Shown: positions 24,713 through 33,433 of the stretch, piece by piece | Numbering within the stretch: position 1 is the first letter of the stretch | Layout of the letters: the number at the start of each line of letters is the position of its first letter | Assembly (NCBI GenBank): GCA_046233115.1 | Contig: JBJXHM010000017.1 | Span: 34,515 to 98,514, forward strand | Direction of reading: 5' to 3' | From: JACOMY01 sp046233115 | Lineage (GTDB): Bacteria; Pseudomonadota; Alphaproteobacteria; Kiloniellales; JACOMY01 | Length of the DNA: 64,000 nucleotides | Program-made: the position numbers and the translations under genes | The notes under the pieces: model-generated | Seen by the model: the letters and a program-made list of their open reading frames with translations, nothing else | Told to the model about the DNA's origin: nothing | Database searches by the model: none

Positions 24713-25797
24713 CGCGCCGCCTCCAGGATCGACTTGCGCGGGTCGAAGGCGTCGCGCACCGCCTCGCCGATGAAGATCAGCAGAGTCAGCATGATGGCCA
24801 GGGTGAAGAAACCGGTGAGACCGAGCCAGGGCGCCTGCAGGTTGGAGCGCCCCTGCGCCAGCAGCTCACCCAGCGAGGCCGAGCCCGGCGGCAGGCCGAC
24901 GCCGAGGAAGTCGAGCGAGGTGAGGATGGTGACAGAGCCAGCCAGGGTGAAGGGCATGAAGGTCAGGGTCGCCACCAGGGCGTTGGGCAGCACGTGGCGG
25001 TGGATGATGGTGAAGTCGCGCGCCCCCAGGGCGCGGGCAGCACGCACGTAGTCGAAGTTGCGCGCGCGCAGGAACTCGGCCCGGACCACGCCGACGAAGC
25101 CCATCCAGCCGAACAGCACGGTGACGCCCAAGAGCCACCAGAAGGTTGGCTCCACCAGGCTCGCCAGGATGATCAGCAGGAACAGCACCGGAAGGCCGGA
25201 CCAGATCTCGATGAAGCGCTGGCCGAAGAGGTCGATCCAGCCGCCAAAGTAGCCCTGCACGGCACCGACCGAGACCCCCATGAGCGCGGCGATCGCGGTA
25301 AAGGCGAAGCCGAAGAGCACGGAGATGCGGAAGCCGTAGATCAGACGTGCCAGCACGTCGCGCGCCTGGTCGTCGGTGCCGAGCCAGTGGTCGGCGTTGG
25401 GCGGCGCCGGCGCCGGCTCGGTCGAGTTCCAGGCCACCGAGTTGAAGCTGTAGGGGATCAGTGGCTCCAGGATGAAGCCCTTCTCGTCGATCAACTGGCG
25501 GACATAAGGGTCGCTGTAGTCCGTCGCCGTCGGCAGGCTGCCGCCGAAGTCGGTCTCGGGATAGGTCTGGAAGATCGGGAAGAAGAGTTCGCCATCGTAG
25601 GAGATCAGCAGCGGCTTGTCGTTGGCGATGAACTCGGCGAAGAGGGTGAGGATGAAGAGGACCGCGAAGATCCAGAGCGCCCAGTAGCCGCGCTTGTTGG
25701 AGCGGAAGTTGGCGATCCGGCGCTCCATGATGGGGGAGCGGCGGCGCTTGCCGGTCTCGGCCGAGGCGGCCTCCCTATCCAAGGCGATCTCGCTCAT
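24709..25797 (-). CDS. yejE: ABC transporter permease YejE
   Basis: A 362-aa permease starting MSEIALDREAASAETGKRRR. YejE traits include a large periplasmic loop after the first helix (ANDKPLLISYDGELFFPIF; DPYVRQLIDEKGF), then DHWLGTDDQARDVLARLIYG and the EAA-type loop VRAARALGARDFTIIHRHVL. ATG 25797 overlaps the yejB stop by 4 bp; the frame is open further upstream but only inside yejB. Confidence 0.93.
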   Translation of the reverse strand: MSEIALDREAASAETGKRRRSPIMERRIANFRSNKRGYWALWIFAVLFILTLFAEFIANDKPLLISYDGELFFPIFQTYPETDFGGSLPTATDYSDPYVRQLIDEKGFILEPLIPYSFNSVAWNSTEPAPAPPNADHWLGTDDQARDVLARLIYGFRISVLFGFAFTAIAALMGVSVGAVQGYFGGWIDLFGQRFIEIWSGLPVLFLLIILASLVEPTFWWLLGVTVLFGWMGFVGVVRAEFLRARNFDYVRAARALGARDFTIIHRHVLPNALVATLTFMPFTLAGSVTILTSLDFLGVGLPPGSASLGELLAQGRSNLQAPWLGLTGFFTLAIMLTLLIFIGEAVRDAFDPRKSILEAAR

Positions 25798-26891
25798 CCG
25801 CGGCTCTCGAAGTCGATGCGCGGATCGACCAGGGTGTAGGTCAGATCGCTGACGATGTTGAGGATCAGGCCGATCAGCGAGAAGAAGAAGAGCGTCCCGA
25901 ACATCACGTTGTAGTCGCGCCGCATCACCGCCTCGAAGCCCAGCAAGCCCAGCCCGTCCAGCGAGAAGATGATCTCGATCAGCAGCGAGCCGGTGAAGAG
26001 CACGCCGATGAAGGCGGCCGGAAAGCCGGCGATCACGATCAACATGGCGTTGCGGAAGACGTGGCCGTAGAGCACCCGCCGCTCGGAAAGGCCCTTTGCC
26101 CTCGCGGTCACCACGTACTGCAGGCGGAGCTGGTCGAGGAAGGAGTTCTTGGTCAGCATCGCCAGGCTGGCGAAGCCGCCGATCACCATGGCGAAGACCG
26201 GCAGCACCATGTGCCAGAGGTAGTCGCCGATCAGGGCTCCCAGCGACATCTCGCGCCAGCCGTCGGACACCAGGCCGGCCAGCGGGAACCACTGCACGTA
26301 GCTGCCGCCGGCGAAGAAGACCAGTAGGAAGACCGCGAAGAGATAGCTGGGGATGGCAGTGCCGACCGCCAGCACCGCTGAGGTGCCGATGTCGAAGCGG
26401 CTGCCGTCCTTGATCGCCTTGCGGATGCCCAGCGGGATCGAGACCAGGTAGACGATAAGCGTGGTCCAGACGCCAAGCGAGATCGAGACTGGCAGCTTCT
26501 CGATTACCAGGTCCATGACCTTCTGGTCGCGGAAGAAGGAGGTGCCGAAATCCAGGGTCAGATAGTCACCCATCATCGAGAAGAAGCGTTCCAGCAGCGG
26601 CTTGTCGAAGCCGTACTGCTTCTCCAGTTCGGCGACATACTCGGGCAGCAGGCCCTGGCGACCGCGATAGCCATTGCGCCCGCTCTGCTGCGCCGCGCCC
26701 TCCTGGCCCATGATATCGCCGCCGGCACGGGTGACGATGTCGGTGGCCTGGCCGCCGAGACCGCTGAGGTCGGCGATCGCCTGCTCGATCGGCCCGCCTG
26801 GGGCGGCCTGCACGATCAGGAAGTTGATCAGCATGATGCCGAACAAGGTCGGAATCACCAGGAAGAGACGGCGGATCAGGTAGGTTGCCAC
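25794..26891 (-). CDS. yejB: ABC transporter permease YejB
   Basis: A 365-aa permease with the N-terminal pattern of the family (MATYLIRRLFLVIPTLFGIMLINFLIVQAAPGGP) and the EAA loop VTARAKGLSERRVLYGHVFR. A long periplasmic insert (IADLSGLGGQATDIVTRAGG...NGYRGRQGLLPEY) is typical of YejB. It lies 4 nt after the yejA stop. It pairs with YejE to form the channel. Confidence 0.93.
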   Translation of the reverse strand: MATYLIRRLFLVIPTLFGIMLINFLIVQAAPGGPIEQAIADLSGLGGQATDIVTRAGGDIMGQEGAAQQSGRNGYRGRQGLLPEYVAELEKQYGFDKPLLERFFSMMGDYLTLDFGTSFFRDQKVMDLVIEKLPVSISLGVWTTLIVYLVSIPLGIRKAIKDGSRFDIGTSAVLAVGTAIPSYLFAVFLLVFFAGGSYVQWFPLAGLVSDGWREMSLGALIGDYLWHMVLPVFAMVIGGFASLAMLTKNSFLDQLRLQYVVTARAKGLSERRVLYGHVFRNAMLIVIAGFPAAFIGVLFTGSLLIEIIFSLDGLGLLGFEAVMRRDYNVMFGTLFFFSLIGLILNIVSDLTYTLVDPRIDFESRG

Positions 26892-26895
26892 GGCC

Positions 26896-28812
26896 TCAGC
26901 TCCCCTCGGCCGTATCGCCGCTGGAGTGGCGGCGCTGTTCCAGGCTCTCGGCCTTGGCCTCGTCGAACCACCAGGTCGAGAGGTCGATGCCGCTAAGCGG
27001 CGGCGTCTCCGGCCAGGAGAACTTGTCCCAGATCAGGAAGTTGACCTTGGCCGAGGTCCACTGCGGCACGGTGTGATGGCCCCAGAGCAGCACCCGGTCG
27101 AGCGCGCGGGTGCGATCGATCAGGCTCTGCCGGTCCGGGGCGGCGATCAGCAGGTTGATCAGCTCGTCGACCACCGGATCCTCGATGCCGGCCCAGTTGC
27201 GGCTGCCTTCGCGGCGGGCGGCCTCGGTGCTCCAGTAGTCGCGCTGCTCGTTGCCGGGCGAGAGCGACTGGCCGATCGCCTGGGTGGTCATGTCGAAGTC
27301 GAAGCTGCGCACCCGGTTGATGTACTGCGACTGGTCGACGGTGCGGACATAGACCTCCATGCCCAGCCGTTCCAGGTTGTGCTTGAAGGGCAGCACGATG
27401 CGCTCGAAGGCCTTGGAGACCAGCAGGATCTCGAAGCTGAAGCGCTCCCCCGTCTCGGCGTTCACCAGCGCCATGTCGCGTACCACCCAGCCAGCCTCGG
27501 CCAGCAGGGCCAGCGCCTTCTCCAGGTTGGTGCGCGGCCAGCCGCTGCCGTCGGTCTTCGGCGGTTCGTAGACCTGGTTGAAGACCTCGGGGGGCAGGCG
27601 GTCGCGATAGGGCTCCAGGATCGCCAGTTCGGCCGGGCTGGGCAGTCCCCTCGACCCCAGCTCGGTCGGAAAGAAATAGCTGGTGATGCGCTCGTAGAGC
27701 CCGAAGAAGAGGTTGCGGTTGGTCCACTCGAAGTCGAAGGCGTGCGCGATCGCCCAGCGCACCCGGCGATCCTTGAAGTAGGGGCGCCGGTGGTTCATGC
27801 AGAAGCCCTGCATGCGCCCGAGGTTCTTCATCTCGAAGGACTGCTTCTTCAGGATCCCGTTGCGCACCGCCGGAATGTCGTAGCTGGTCATCCAGTCCGA
27901 CGCCTTGGTCTCCTGGTGGATATCGATGCGCCCGGCCTTGATCGCCTGCTGCTCGACCACCGGATCCAGGAAGTAGTCGTAGCGCATACGCTCGAAGTTG
28001 TACTGACCGCGGTTCACCGGCAGGTCGCGCCCCCAGTAGTCCTCGACCCGCTCCAACTCGACGTAGCGGTTGGCCTCGAAATCGACGATGCGATAGGGGC
28101 CGCTCCCCAGCGGCGGCGTCAGGGTGGTCTGCGCCGGGTCGCGGCCGTCGCTGGTCCAGTAGTGCTTGGGCAGAGCCGGAAGCTGGCCGACGATGGCCGG
28201 CAGCTCGCGATTTTCCCCTTCGGCGAAGGTGAAGCGCACCAGGTAGGGCTCCACCACCTCGGCCTTGGTCACGCTGGCGTAGTAGAAGCGATACTGAGGG
28301 TGGCCCTTCTCCATCAGGAAGTCGAAGGTCCAGGCGATGTCCTCGGCGGTCAGCGGCGCGCCGTCATGCCAGTGCGCCTCGCGGCGCAGGCGGAACTCGA
28401 CCCAGGTCGAGTCCTTCGGCAGCAGCACCTCCTCGGCGATCAGGCCGTACTTGCTGAAGGCCTCGTCGCCGCCGTCGACCATCAGGCTGTCGAAGGAGAG
28501 GCCGATACCGGCCGCCGGATGTCCCTTGGCGATGAAGGGATTGAAGCTGTCGAAGCCGCCGGTCGCGCCCTGCACCAGGCGCCCGCCCTTGGGCGCGTCG
28601 GGGTTGGTGTACTCGAAGTGATGGAAGTTGGCCGGATACTTGGGCTCGCCGTGCAGCGCCAGCGCGTGCAGCGACTGCACCGCGGTCTGGTCGTCACCGG
28701 CCAGCTCGATCGGCAAGGCCTCTTCGGCAAAGGCCGGACGCCAGAGGCCCGGCGGCAGCGCGGCCGCCGAGAGCAGCGTCAGCGCTTGCCGCCTGGTCAG
28801 CCCCCGTATCAT
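26896..28812 (-). CDS. yejA: Extracellular solute-binding protein YejA (family 5)
   Basis: A 638-aa periplasmic peptide-binding protein. An N-terminal export signal with RR (MIRGLTRRQALTLLSAAAL, cleavage likely near AFA) suggests Tat or Sec export. The mature part shows family-5 landmarks: NPDAPKGGRLVQGATGGFDSFNPF, VEFRLRREAHWHDGAPLTAEDI and the AFDFEWTNRNLFFGLYER region typical of YejA. ATG 28812 overlaps the hisN stop (ATGA), so the transporter operon is coupled to hisN. Confidence 0.92.
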   Translation of the reverse strand: MIRGLTRRQALTLLSAAALPPGLWRPAFAEEALPIELAGDDQTAVQSLHALALHGEPKYPANFHHFEYTNPDAPKGGRLVQGATGGFDSFNPFIAKGHPAAGIGLSFDSLMVDGGDEAFSKYGLIAEEVLLPKDSTWVEFRLRREAHWHDGAPLTAEDIAWTFDFLMEKGHPQYRFYYASVTKAEVVEPYLVRFTFAEGENRELPAIVGQLPALPKHYWTSDGRDPAQTTLTPPLGSGPYRIVDFEANRYVELERVEDYWGRDLPVNRGQYNFERMRYDYFLDPVVEQQAIKAGRIDIHQETKASDWMTSYDIPAVRNGILKKQSFEMKNLGRMQGFCMNHRRPYFKDRRVRWAIAHAFDFEWTNRNLFFGLYERITSYFFPTELGSRGLPSPAELAILEPYRDRLPPEVFNQVYEPPKTDGSGWPRTNLEKALALLAEAGWVVRDMALVNAETGERFSFEILLVSKAFERIVLPFKHNLERLGMEVYVRTVDQSQYINRVRSFDFDMTTQAIGQSLSPGNEQRDYWSTEAARREGSRNWAGIEDPVVDELINLLIAAPDRQSLIDRTRALDRVLLWGHHTVPQWTSAKVNFLIWDKFSWPETPPLSGIDLSTWWFDEAKAESLEQRRHSSGDTAEGS

Positions 28813-29591
28813 CCGGCCAGCATCTCCAGGGCTTCGGCGTGCAGCCGCGGGTCGCCCGAGGCCAGCACGCGACCGTCGGAGCCGAGGCCGAGCGGCTTGC
28901 CCTGCCAGTCGCTGATAAGACCGCCCGCCTCCTCGACCACGCAGACCAGCGGCAGATAGTCGAAGGTCATCAGGCCCGCATCCACCACGATGTCGAGCCA
29001 ACCGCTGGCGATCTGGCCGAAGGCGAAGCAGTCGCCGCCGAAGAGGGTGTCACCGACGCGCTGACGCACGCGCTGGAACACCTCGGGCTCGCTCAGCATC
29101 AGAACCTGGGTGCGGAAGATCGCCTGGTCCAGACCGGGACAGGGCCGACAGCGGACCGCCCGCTCGCCGCGGCTGTCGCGATGCTGCGTGCCCTGGCCGC
29201 GGGCGCCAATCCAGCGTTCCTGCTGGGCCGGCATGTTGATCACGCCCAGGATCGGCTGACCGCCCTGCAGCAGGGCGACCAGATTGCCGAACTGCGGATT
29301 GCCGCTGACGAAGGCGCGGGTGCCGTCGATCGGATCGACCACCCAGACGAACTCGGCGTCGGGCTGGTGCGGACCGAACTCCTCACCGACGAAGCCGTGC
29401 GTGGGATAGTGCTGATGCACCAGGGCGCGGAGCGCCTGCTCCGCGCCCCGGTCGGCGACGGTGACGGGCGAAAGGTCGCCCTTGCGCTCCACGTCCAGCG
29501 GGGCGCGAAAGTGCTCTATCGAAATCTCACCGGCGCGGTCGGCCAGACGGTGCGCGAAGTCGACGAATTCGGACGGGCAGGACTCCGTCAT
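28809..29591 (-). CDS. hisN: Inositol-monophosphatase-family phosphatase, HisN-type histidinol-phosphatase
   Basis: A 260-aa Mg-dependent phosphatase. Metal ligands are visible: Glu70/Glu71 (FVGEEFG), Asp86 and Asp89 (WVVDPIDGTRAF), and a C-terminal Asp in the GLMTFDYLPLVCVVEEAGG motif. The TRAFVSG continuation is characteristic of HisN, which removes phosphate from histidinol phosphate. Other inositol-phosphatase-family roles are possible, since no other his gene is nearby. It is unusual as the gene directly before, and overlapping, yejA. Confidence 0.82.
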   Translation of the reverse strand: MTESCPSEFVDFAHRLADRAGEISIEHFRAPLDVERKGDLSPVTVADRGAEQALRALVHQHYPTHGFVGEEFGPHQPDAEFVWVVDPIDGTRAFVSGNPQFGNLVALLQGGQPILGVINMPAQQERWIGARGQGTQHRDSRGERAVRCRPCPGLDQAIFRTQVLMLSEPEVFQRVRQRVGDTLFGGDCFAFGQIASGWLDIVVDAGLMTFDYLPLVCVVEEAGGLISDWQGKPLGLGSDGRVLASGDPRLHAEALEMLAG

Positions 29592-29629
29592 GCTGACCTT
29601 TCCGGAACAGGGCCATCGGAGCCGGCAAG

Positions 29630-30730
29630 TTACTTCGGCAAAGGCGGCGGATCTTTGGCCAAACTACGAATATATGCGATCACGTCGGCGCGCTCCTCGG
29701 GCTTCTTCAGCCCGACGAAGGTCATCTTGTTGCCGGGGATCGTTGCCTTCGGGTTGGCCAGGTACTGGTCGAGGTGCTCGTAGGTCCAGGTGTAGCCCTC
29801 TTCGCCCTTGGCCGCCATCGCCTTGGAGAAGTTGTAACCCCTCCCCTCGCCGGCCTTCTCGCCGATGATGTTGTAGAGATTCGGACCGACCTTGTTGGCG
29901 CCGCCCTCCTCGAAGGTGTGGCAGGCGAGGCACTTGCGCGCGACCTTGGCACCCTTCTCGGCGCTGGCGTTGGCCAGCAGGGTGCCGAGGTCGGAACCGC
30001 CGCCGCCCGAGGCCTCGGTCGCAGCCGCGGTCTGGGTCTCGCTGCCGGCCGCAGCGGTCTGGGTCTCGCTGCCGGCCGCAGCGGTCTGGGTCTCGCTGCC
30101 GGCCGCAGCGGTCTGGGTCTCGCCACTGCCCTCGGCCTCGGTCTTCTCGGCCGCAGCGTCGCTCTTGCCCTCGGCCGCCTCGATCTCTTCCTTGCTCGGC
30201 AGCGGCACGGGGTCGTCGCTCAGGGTGCGCAGGTAGGCGATCACATCAGCGCGCTGGTCGATCTTCTTCAGGCCGGCAAAGGTCATCTTGGTGCCGGGCA
30301 CGAAGTCCTTCGGGCTGGTCAGGAAGTCGTTCAGATTGGCATAGGTCCAGGTCTTGCCCTCTTCCTCGAGCTTCTGCATGCCTTCGGAGAACTGGTAGCC
30401 GGCCACCTCGGCCGGCTTGGAGCCGACGATGCCCCAAAGGTTAGGTCCAACCTTGGTGGGCCCGCCCTTGTCGAAGCTGTGGCACGCCGCGCACTTGGCG
30501 GTCTGTTTCTGGCCGGCCTCGACGCTGGCAGACGCCAGCAGCGGCAGAATCGACTGTTCCTTAGGCTCTTCCGGCTTGGCTCCGCCGCCGCCCTCGGGCA
30601 GCGCCACCTTGTAGGCCGGCTCCTCCAGGTGCTCCGGCGAATAGAGCTCGTTCGCTACAAAGCCGCTCAACATGGCAACGATACCACCCGTCAGGATGGC
30701 GGCGGCGACCTTGTTCATCTCTAAGGACAT
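29630..30730 (-). CDS. Membrane-anchored di-heme cytochrome c (duplicated CycM-like)
   Basis: A 366-aa protein with an uncleaved N-terminal helix (about residues 8-28) and two class I cytochrome c domains with haem motifs CAACH and CLACH. Each has the later VGPNLW/VGPNLY and a Met ligand in KMTF. The domains are clearly homologous (AYLRTLSDDP versus AYIRSLAKDP), so the gene arose by internal duplication of a CycM-like cytochrome. They are joined by a linker of near-identical 9-residue repeats (GSETQTAAA). It likely shuttles electrons between the bc1 complex and terminal oxidase in the periplasm. ATG 30730 is preferred; an ATG four codons later is possible. Confidence 0.92.
   Translation of the reverse strand: MSLEMNKVAAAILTGGIVAMLSGFVANELYSPEHLEEPAYKVALPEGGGGAKPEEPKEQSILPLLASASVEAGQKQTAKCAACHSFDKGGPTKVGPNLWGIVGSKPAEVAGYQFSEGMQKLEEEGKTWTYANLNDFLTSPKDFVPGTKMTFAGLKKIDQRADVIAYLRTLSDDPVPLPSKEEIEAAEGKSDAAAEKTEAEGSGETQTAAAGSETQTAAAGSETQTAAAGSETQTAAATEASGGGGSDLGTLLANASAEKGAKVARKCLACHTFEEGGANKVGPNLYNIIGEKAGEGRGYNFSKAMAAKGEEGYTWTYEHLDQYLANPKATIPGNKMTFVGLKKPEERADVIAYIRSLAKDPPPLPK
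30022..30123. repeat. 27-bp minisatellite in the cytochrome linker
   Basis: About 3.7 in-frame copies of the 27-bp unit GCAGCGGTCTGGGTCTCGCT plus 7 bases, coding on the - strand for the repeated linker ETQTAAAGS. Copies are nearly identical, so copy number is likely to vary between strains. Confidence 0.9.
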
Positions 30731-30897
30731 CTGGGTTTTGCCTCTGTGCGATTCCCCTGCGCTTGCGGCAGGACGTTATGTCGGCGCCCGGCATCCATCA
30801 ACTCGACAGAACGCCGCAAAGCGCTAGTGTGACCGCCTCACCCGGACATGGCAATCTGCAAGACCGAGGCCAGTCCCACCTGAGGGAAGGAACCAGC

Positions 30898-31653
30898 GTG
30901 CGGCCCATCGTTATCATACCTGCCAGGATGGCCTCCACCCGTTTACCACAAAAGCCCCTGGCCGAAATCGCCGGCAAGCCGATGATCGTGCATGTCCTGG
31001 AGCGGGCCGAGGCCGCGGGAGTCGGCCCGGTCGCCGTGGCCTGCGCCGAGGAGGAGATCGCCGTCGCGGTCCGCGCGGCCGGCGGCCAGGCGGTGCTGAC
31101 CGACCCGGCGCTGCCGTCGGGCTCCGACCGAATCCACCAGGCGCTGGAGCGGCTGGACCCCGAGCGCCGCTACGACGTGGTGGTGAACGTCCAAGGCGAC
31201 CTGCCGACCCTGCCGCCGGAGGACATCACGGCCGCGCTGGCGCCGCTGGCCGATCCGGCCTGCGATATCGCCACCCTGGCCGCCCTCATCACCCACGAGG
31301 AAGAGCGCCACAATCCGAATGTGGTGAAGATCGCGACCGCACTTTCGCCCAGCACGCGCATCGCACGCGCCCTCTACTTCTCCCGCGCCTCGGTGCCCTG
31401 GACCGGCAAGGAGGACCACGGCGCGCTCTACCACCACATCGGCCTCTATGCCTACCGGCGCACCGCGCTGGAGCGCTTCGTGGCGCTGCCGCCCTCGGTC
31501 CTGGAGCAGCGCGAAAGCCTGGAGCAGCTCCGCGCGCTGGAGGCCGGCTTCCGCATCGACGTGGCGCTCGTTGACTCGGTTCCGCTGGGTGTCGATACTC
31601 CCGCCGATCTTGAACGCGCCCGCCGCATTCTGGACGGCAGCCGGCAGGCCTGA
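30898..31653 (+). CDS. kdsB: 3-deoxy-manno-octulosonate cytidylyltransferase (CMP-KDO synthetase)
   Basis: A 251-aa enzyme that activates KDO as CMP-KDO for lipopolysaccharide inner core synthesis. The nucleotide motif IPARMASTRLPQKPLAEIAG is near the N-terminus, followed by VVNVQGDLPTL and the YHHIGLYAYRR and LEQLRALEAGFRIDV motifs of KdsB. GTG 30898 was chosen because GAGGGAAGG precedes it and the family begins right there; an in-frame ATG at 30763 would add 45 unrelated residues. Divergent from the cytochrome gene. Confidence 0.95.
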   Translation: MRPIVIIPARMASTRLPQKPLAEIAGKPMIVHVLERAEAAGVGPVAVACAEEEIAVAVRAAGGQAVLTDPALPSGSDRIHQALERLDPERRYDVVVNVQGDLPTLPPEDITAALAPLADPACDIATLAALITHEEERHNPNVVKIATALSPSTRIARALYFSRASVPWTGKEDHGALYHHIGLYAYRRTALERFVALPPSVLEQRESLEQLRALEAGFRIDVALVDSVPLGVDTPADLERARRILDGSRQA

Positions 31654-31716
31654 CCGCCGGTCCGCCGCGAGGGGGGCCTTCTCCAAGACACGCAACAACG
31701 ACACCAGAGAAGATCA

Positions 31717-32580
31717 ATGTCCGATCCGGGCGCCACCGGGCGCATCTCCTTTCAGGGCCTGGCAGGCGCCAACTCCGACATGGCCTGCCGCACCTGCTAT
31801 CCCAAGATGGAAACCCTGCCCTGCACCTCGTTCGAGGAGGCCTTCGCCGCCGTGCAGGAGGGCCGCGCCGAACTGGCGATGATCCCGATCGACAACTCCA
31901 GTGCCGGGCGGGTCGCCGACATCCACCACCTGTTGCCCGAGTCGGGCCTGCACATCATCGCCGAGCACTTCCAGGCCATCCACCACAAGCTGCTGGGCCT
32001 GCCCGGCAGCCGGCTGGAGGATCTGGTCCGGGTGCGCAGCCACGTGCACGCGCTCTCGCAATGCCGCAACTACATCAAGAACCACGGCCTAGAGCGCGAG
32101 GTGGTGGCCGACACCGCCGGTGCGGCCAAGAGCCTGCGCGAGCTGGGCGACCCAACGGTGGCAGCGATCGCGCCGGCCCTGGCCGCGGAGATCTACGAGC
32201 TGGAGATCCTGGCCGACGACATCAACGACACGGCCGACAACACCACCCGCTTCGTGGTGATGGCTGCCGAGCCGCTGCACCCGCCGCCGGAGGCCGGGCC
32301 GGTCGTCACCTCCTTCGTCTTCCGCGTGCGCTCGGTTCCCGCCGCGCTCTACAAGGCGCTGGGGGGCTTCGCCACCAACGGCGTGAACATCACCAAGCTG
32401 GAGAGCTACATCGTCGACGGCAACTTCACCGTCGCCCAGTTCTACGCCGACATCGAGGGCCACCCGGACGACCGCCTGGTCCGCCTGGCGCTGGAAGAGC
32501 TCTCCTTCTTCAGCCGCGAGGTCCGTGTGCTCGGCGTCTATCCGGCGCACCCCTTCCGGCGGGGCGCGCCGGCGCTCTGA
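31717..32580 (+). CDS. pheA: Prephenate dehydratase
   Basis: A 287-aa monofunctional enzyme converting prephenate to phenylpyruvate in phenylalanine synthesis. The catalytic part runs from ISFQGLAGANSDMA through PIDNSSAGRV to the signature DNTTRFVVM. A C-terminal ACT domain (TSFVFRVRSVPAALYKALGGF, then GVNITKLESYIVDG) should give feedback control by phenylalanine. It lies 63 bp after kdsB, in the same direction. Confidence 0.95.
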   Translation: MSDPGATGRISFQGLAGANSDMACRTCYPKMETLPCTSFEEAFAAVQEGRAELAMIPIDNSSAGRVADIHHLLPESGLHIIAEHFQAIHHKLLGLPGSRLEDLVRVRSHVHALSQCRNYIKNHGLEREVVADTAGAAKSLRELGDPTVAAIAPALAAEIYELEILADDINDTADNTTRFVVMAAEPLHPPPEAGPVVTSFVFRVRSVPAALYKALGGFATNGVNITKLESYIVDGNFTVAQFYADIEGHPDDRLVRLALEELSFFSREVRVLGVYPAHPFRRGAPAL

Positions 32581-32590
32581 GAAACCCTTT

Positions 32591-32615
32591 GAGAATGGGC
32601 TGCTCGCCCATTCTC
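32591..32615. terminator. Perfect hairpin between convergent genes
   Basis: A 10-bp perfect stem GAGAATGGGC / GCCCATTCTC with a 5-nt loop, 10 bp after the pheA stop and 41 bp from the end of the convergent sulfotransferase-like gene. No T-run follows on either strand. It may be a bidirectional transcript-end structure. Confidence 0.55.
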
Positions 32616-32656
32616 GAGGCGGCAGCGGCGCGCAATGCCAAACGGTCTCTGGCGGG

Positions 32657-33301
32657 TTACGAACCGCGCTTGGCGCGTTCCTCGGCTCTCGCTGCCTGGA
32701 ACTCGGTGGTGGAGTTGCCCTTGGGAAAGGGAACCTCGGGGACCGGCACACCCAGCCAGGCGCACAGCGGCCCCCAGCCGTCGCCGGCCATGAAGGTCAG
32801 GCGACGGCCCTCCGGAACGGCGGCCTCGACCTCGGCATTGTAGGCCTCGTAGACGGCCTTCATGTGATCCTCGTCGTGGATGTTGCCACCGAAGGAGCGG
32901 TCACGGATGATCCTCAACGCCATTTCCGCGGCGTGCGGGCGCTGGTCCTCGGGGATTTGCTCCACTTCCAGCAGGATCGGCAGGATGGTCGCGGAGAAGC
33001 TCTTGAACCAGGCCTCCACCGGACGGCGCGTCAGCAACAGCTTGGCATCGGGATTGGCGTCCAGGATCTCGCGCCAGTAGGCGATCGACGGCCAGTCCAG
33101 GCTGGAGCGGTAGCCCGCCAAGGCCGCCTCCCAGTCATGCGATTCGCCGATGGCGATGCGGTACCAGGCCTCGATCTGCGCCTCGCTCGGCCGCACCTCG
33201 TGCATGTGATGGCAGGGGCCGAAGCCCAGAAGATTCAGGGCCGCACGCATGGAGTCCGTTCCGGTCCGCCCGAAACCCGCGCCAACGATCAACAGGGACA
33301 C
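32657..33301 (-). CDS. Sulfotransferase-family protein
   Basis: A 214-aa P-loop protein. The 5'-phosphosulfate-binding loop GAGFGRTGTDSMRAAL is at about residues 7-22 and the 3'-phosphate region is probably LLLTRRPVEAWFKSF. The general pattern (HHMHEV, DWPSIAYWREI) fits the bacterial/eukaryotic sulfotransferase group that uses PAPS. The acceptor is unknown. GTG 33301 was chosen because GAGAGGTGAG lies just upstream and the P-loop is then at the N-terminus; ATG 33340 lacks such a site. It is a single gene convergent with pheA. Confidence 0.8.
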   Translation of the reverse strand: MSLLIVGAGFGRTGTDSMRAALNLLGFGPCHHMHEVRPSEAQIEAWYRIAIGESHDWEAALAGYRSSLDWPSIAYWREILDANPDAKLLLTRRPVEAWFKSFSATILPILLEVEQIPEDQRPHAAEMALRIIRDRSFGGNIHDEDHMKAVYEAYNAEVEAAVPEGRRLTFMAGDGWGPLCAWLGVPVPEVPFPKGNSTTEFQAARAEERAKRGS

Positions 33302-33433
33302 AGCCTCACCTCTCAAGGCAGTTTCAACGAGCCTGCGCATGTGGAGAGGGAACCTGGGGGCTGTGAACCCGACAAACAAGAAGGCAGCCATGCAGCCGGA
33401 GCGGCATGACTGCCTTTAGGTTGGGCGGAGGGA

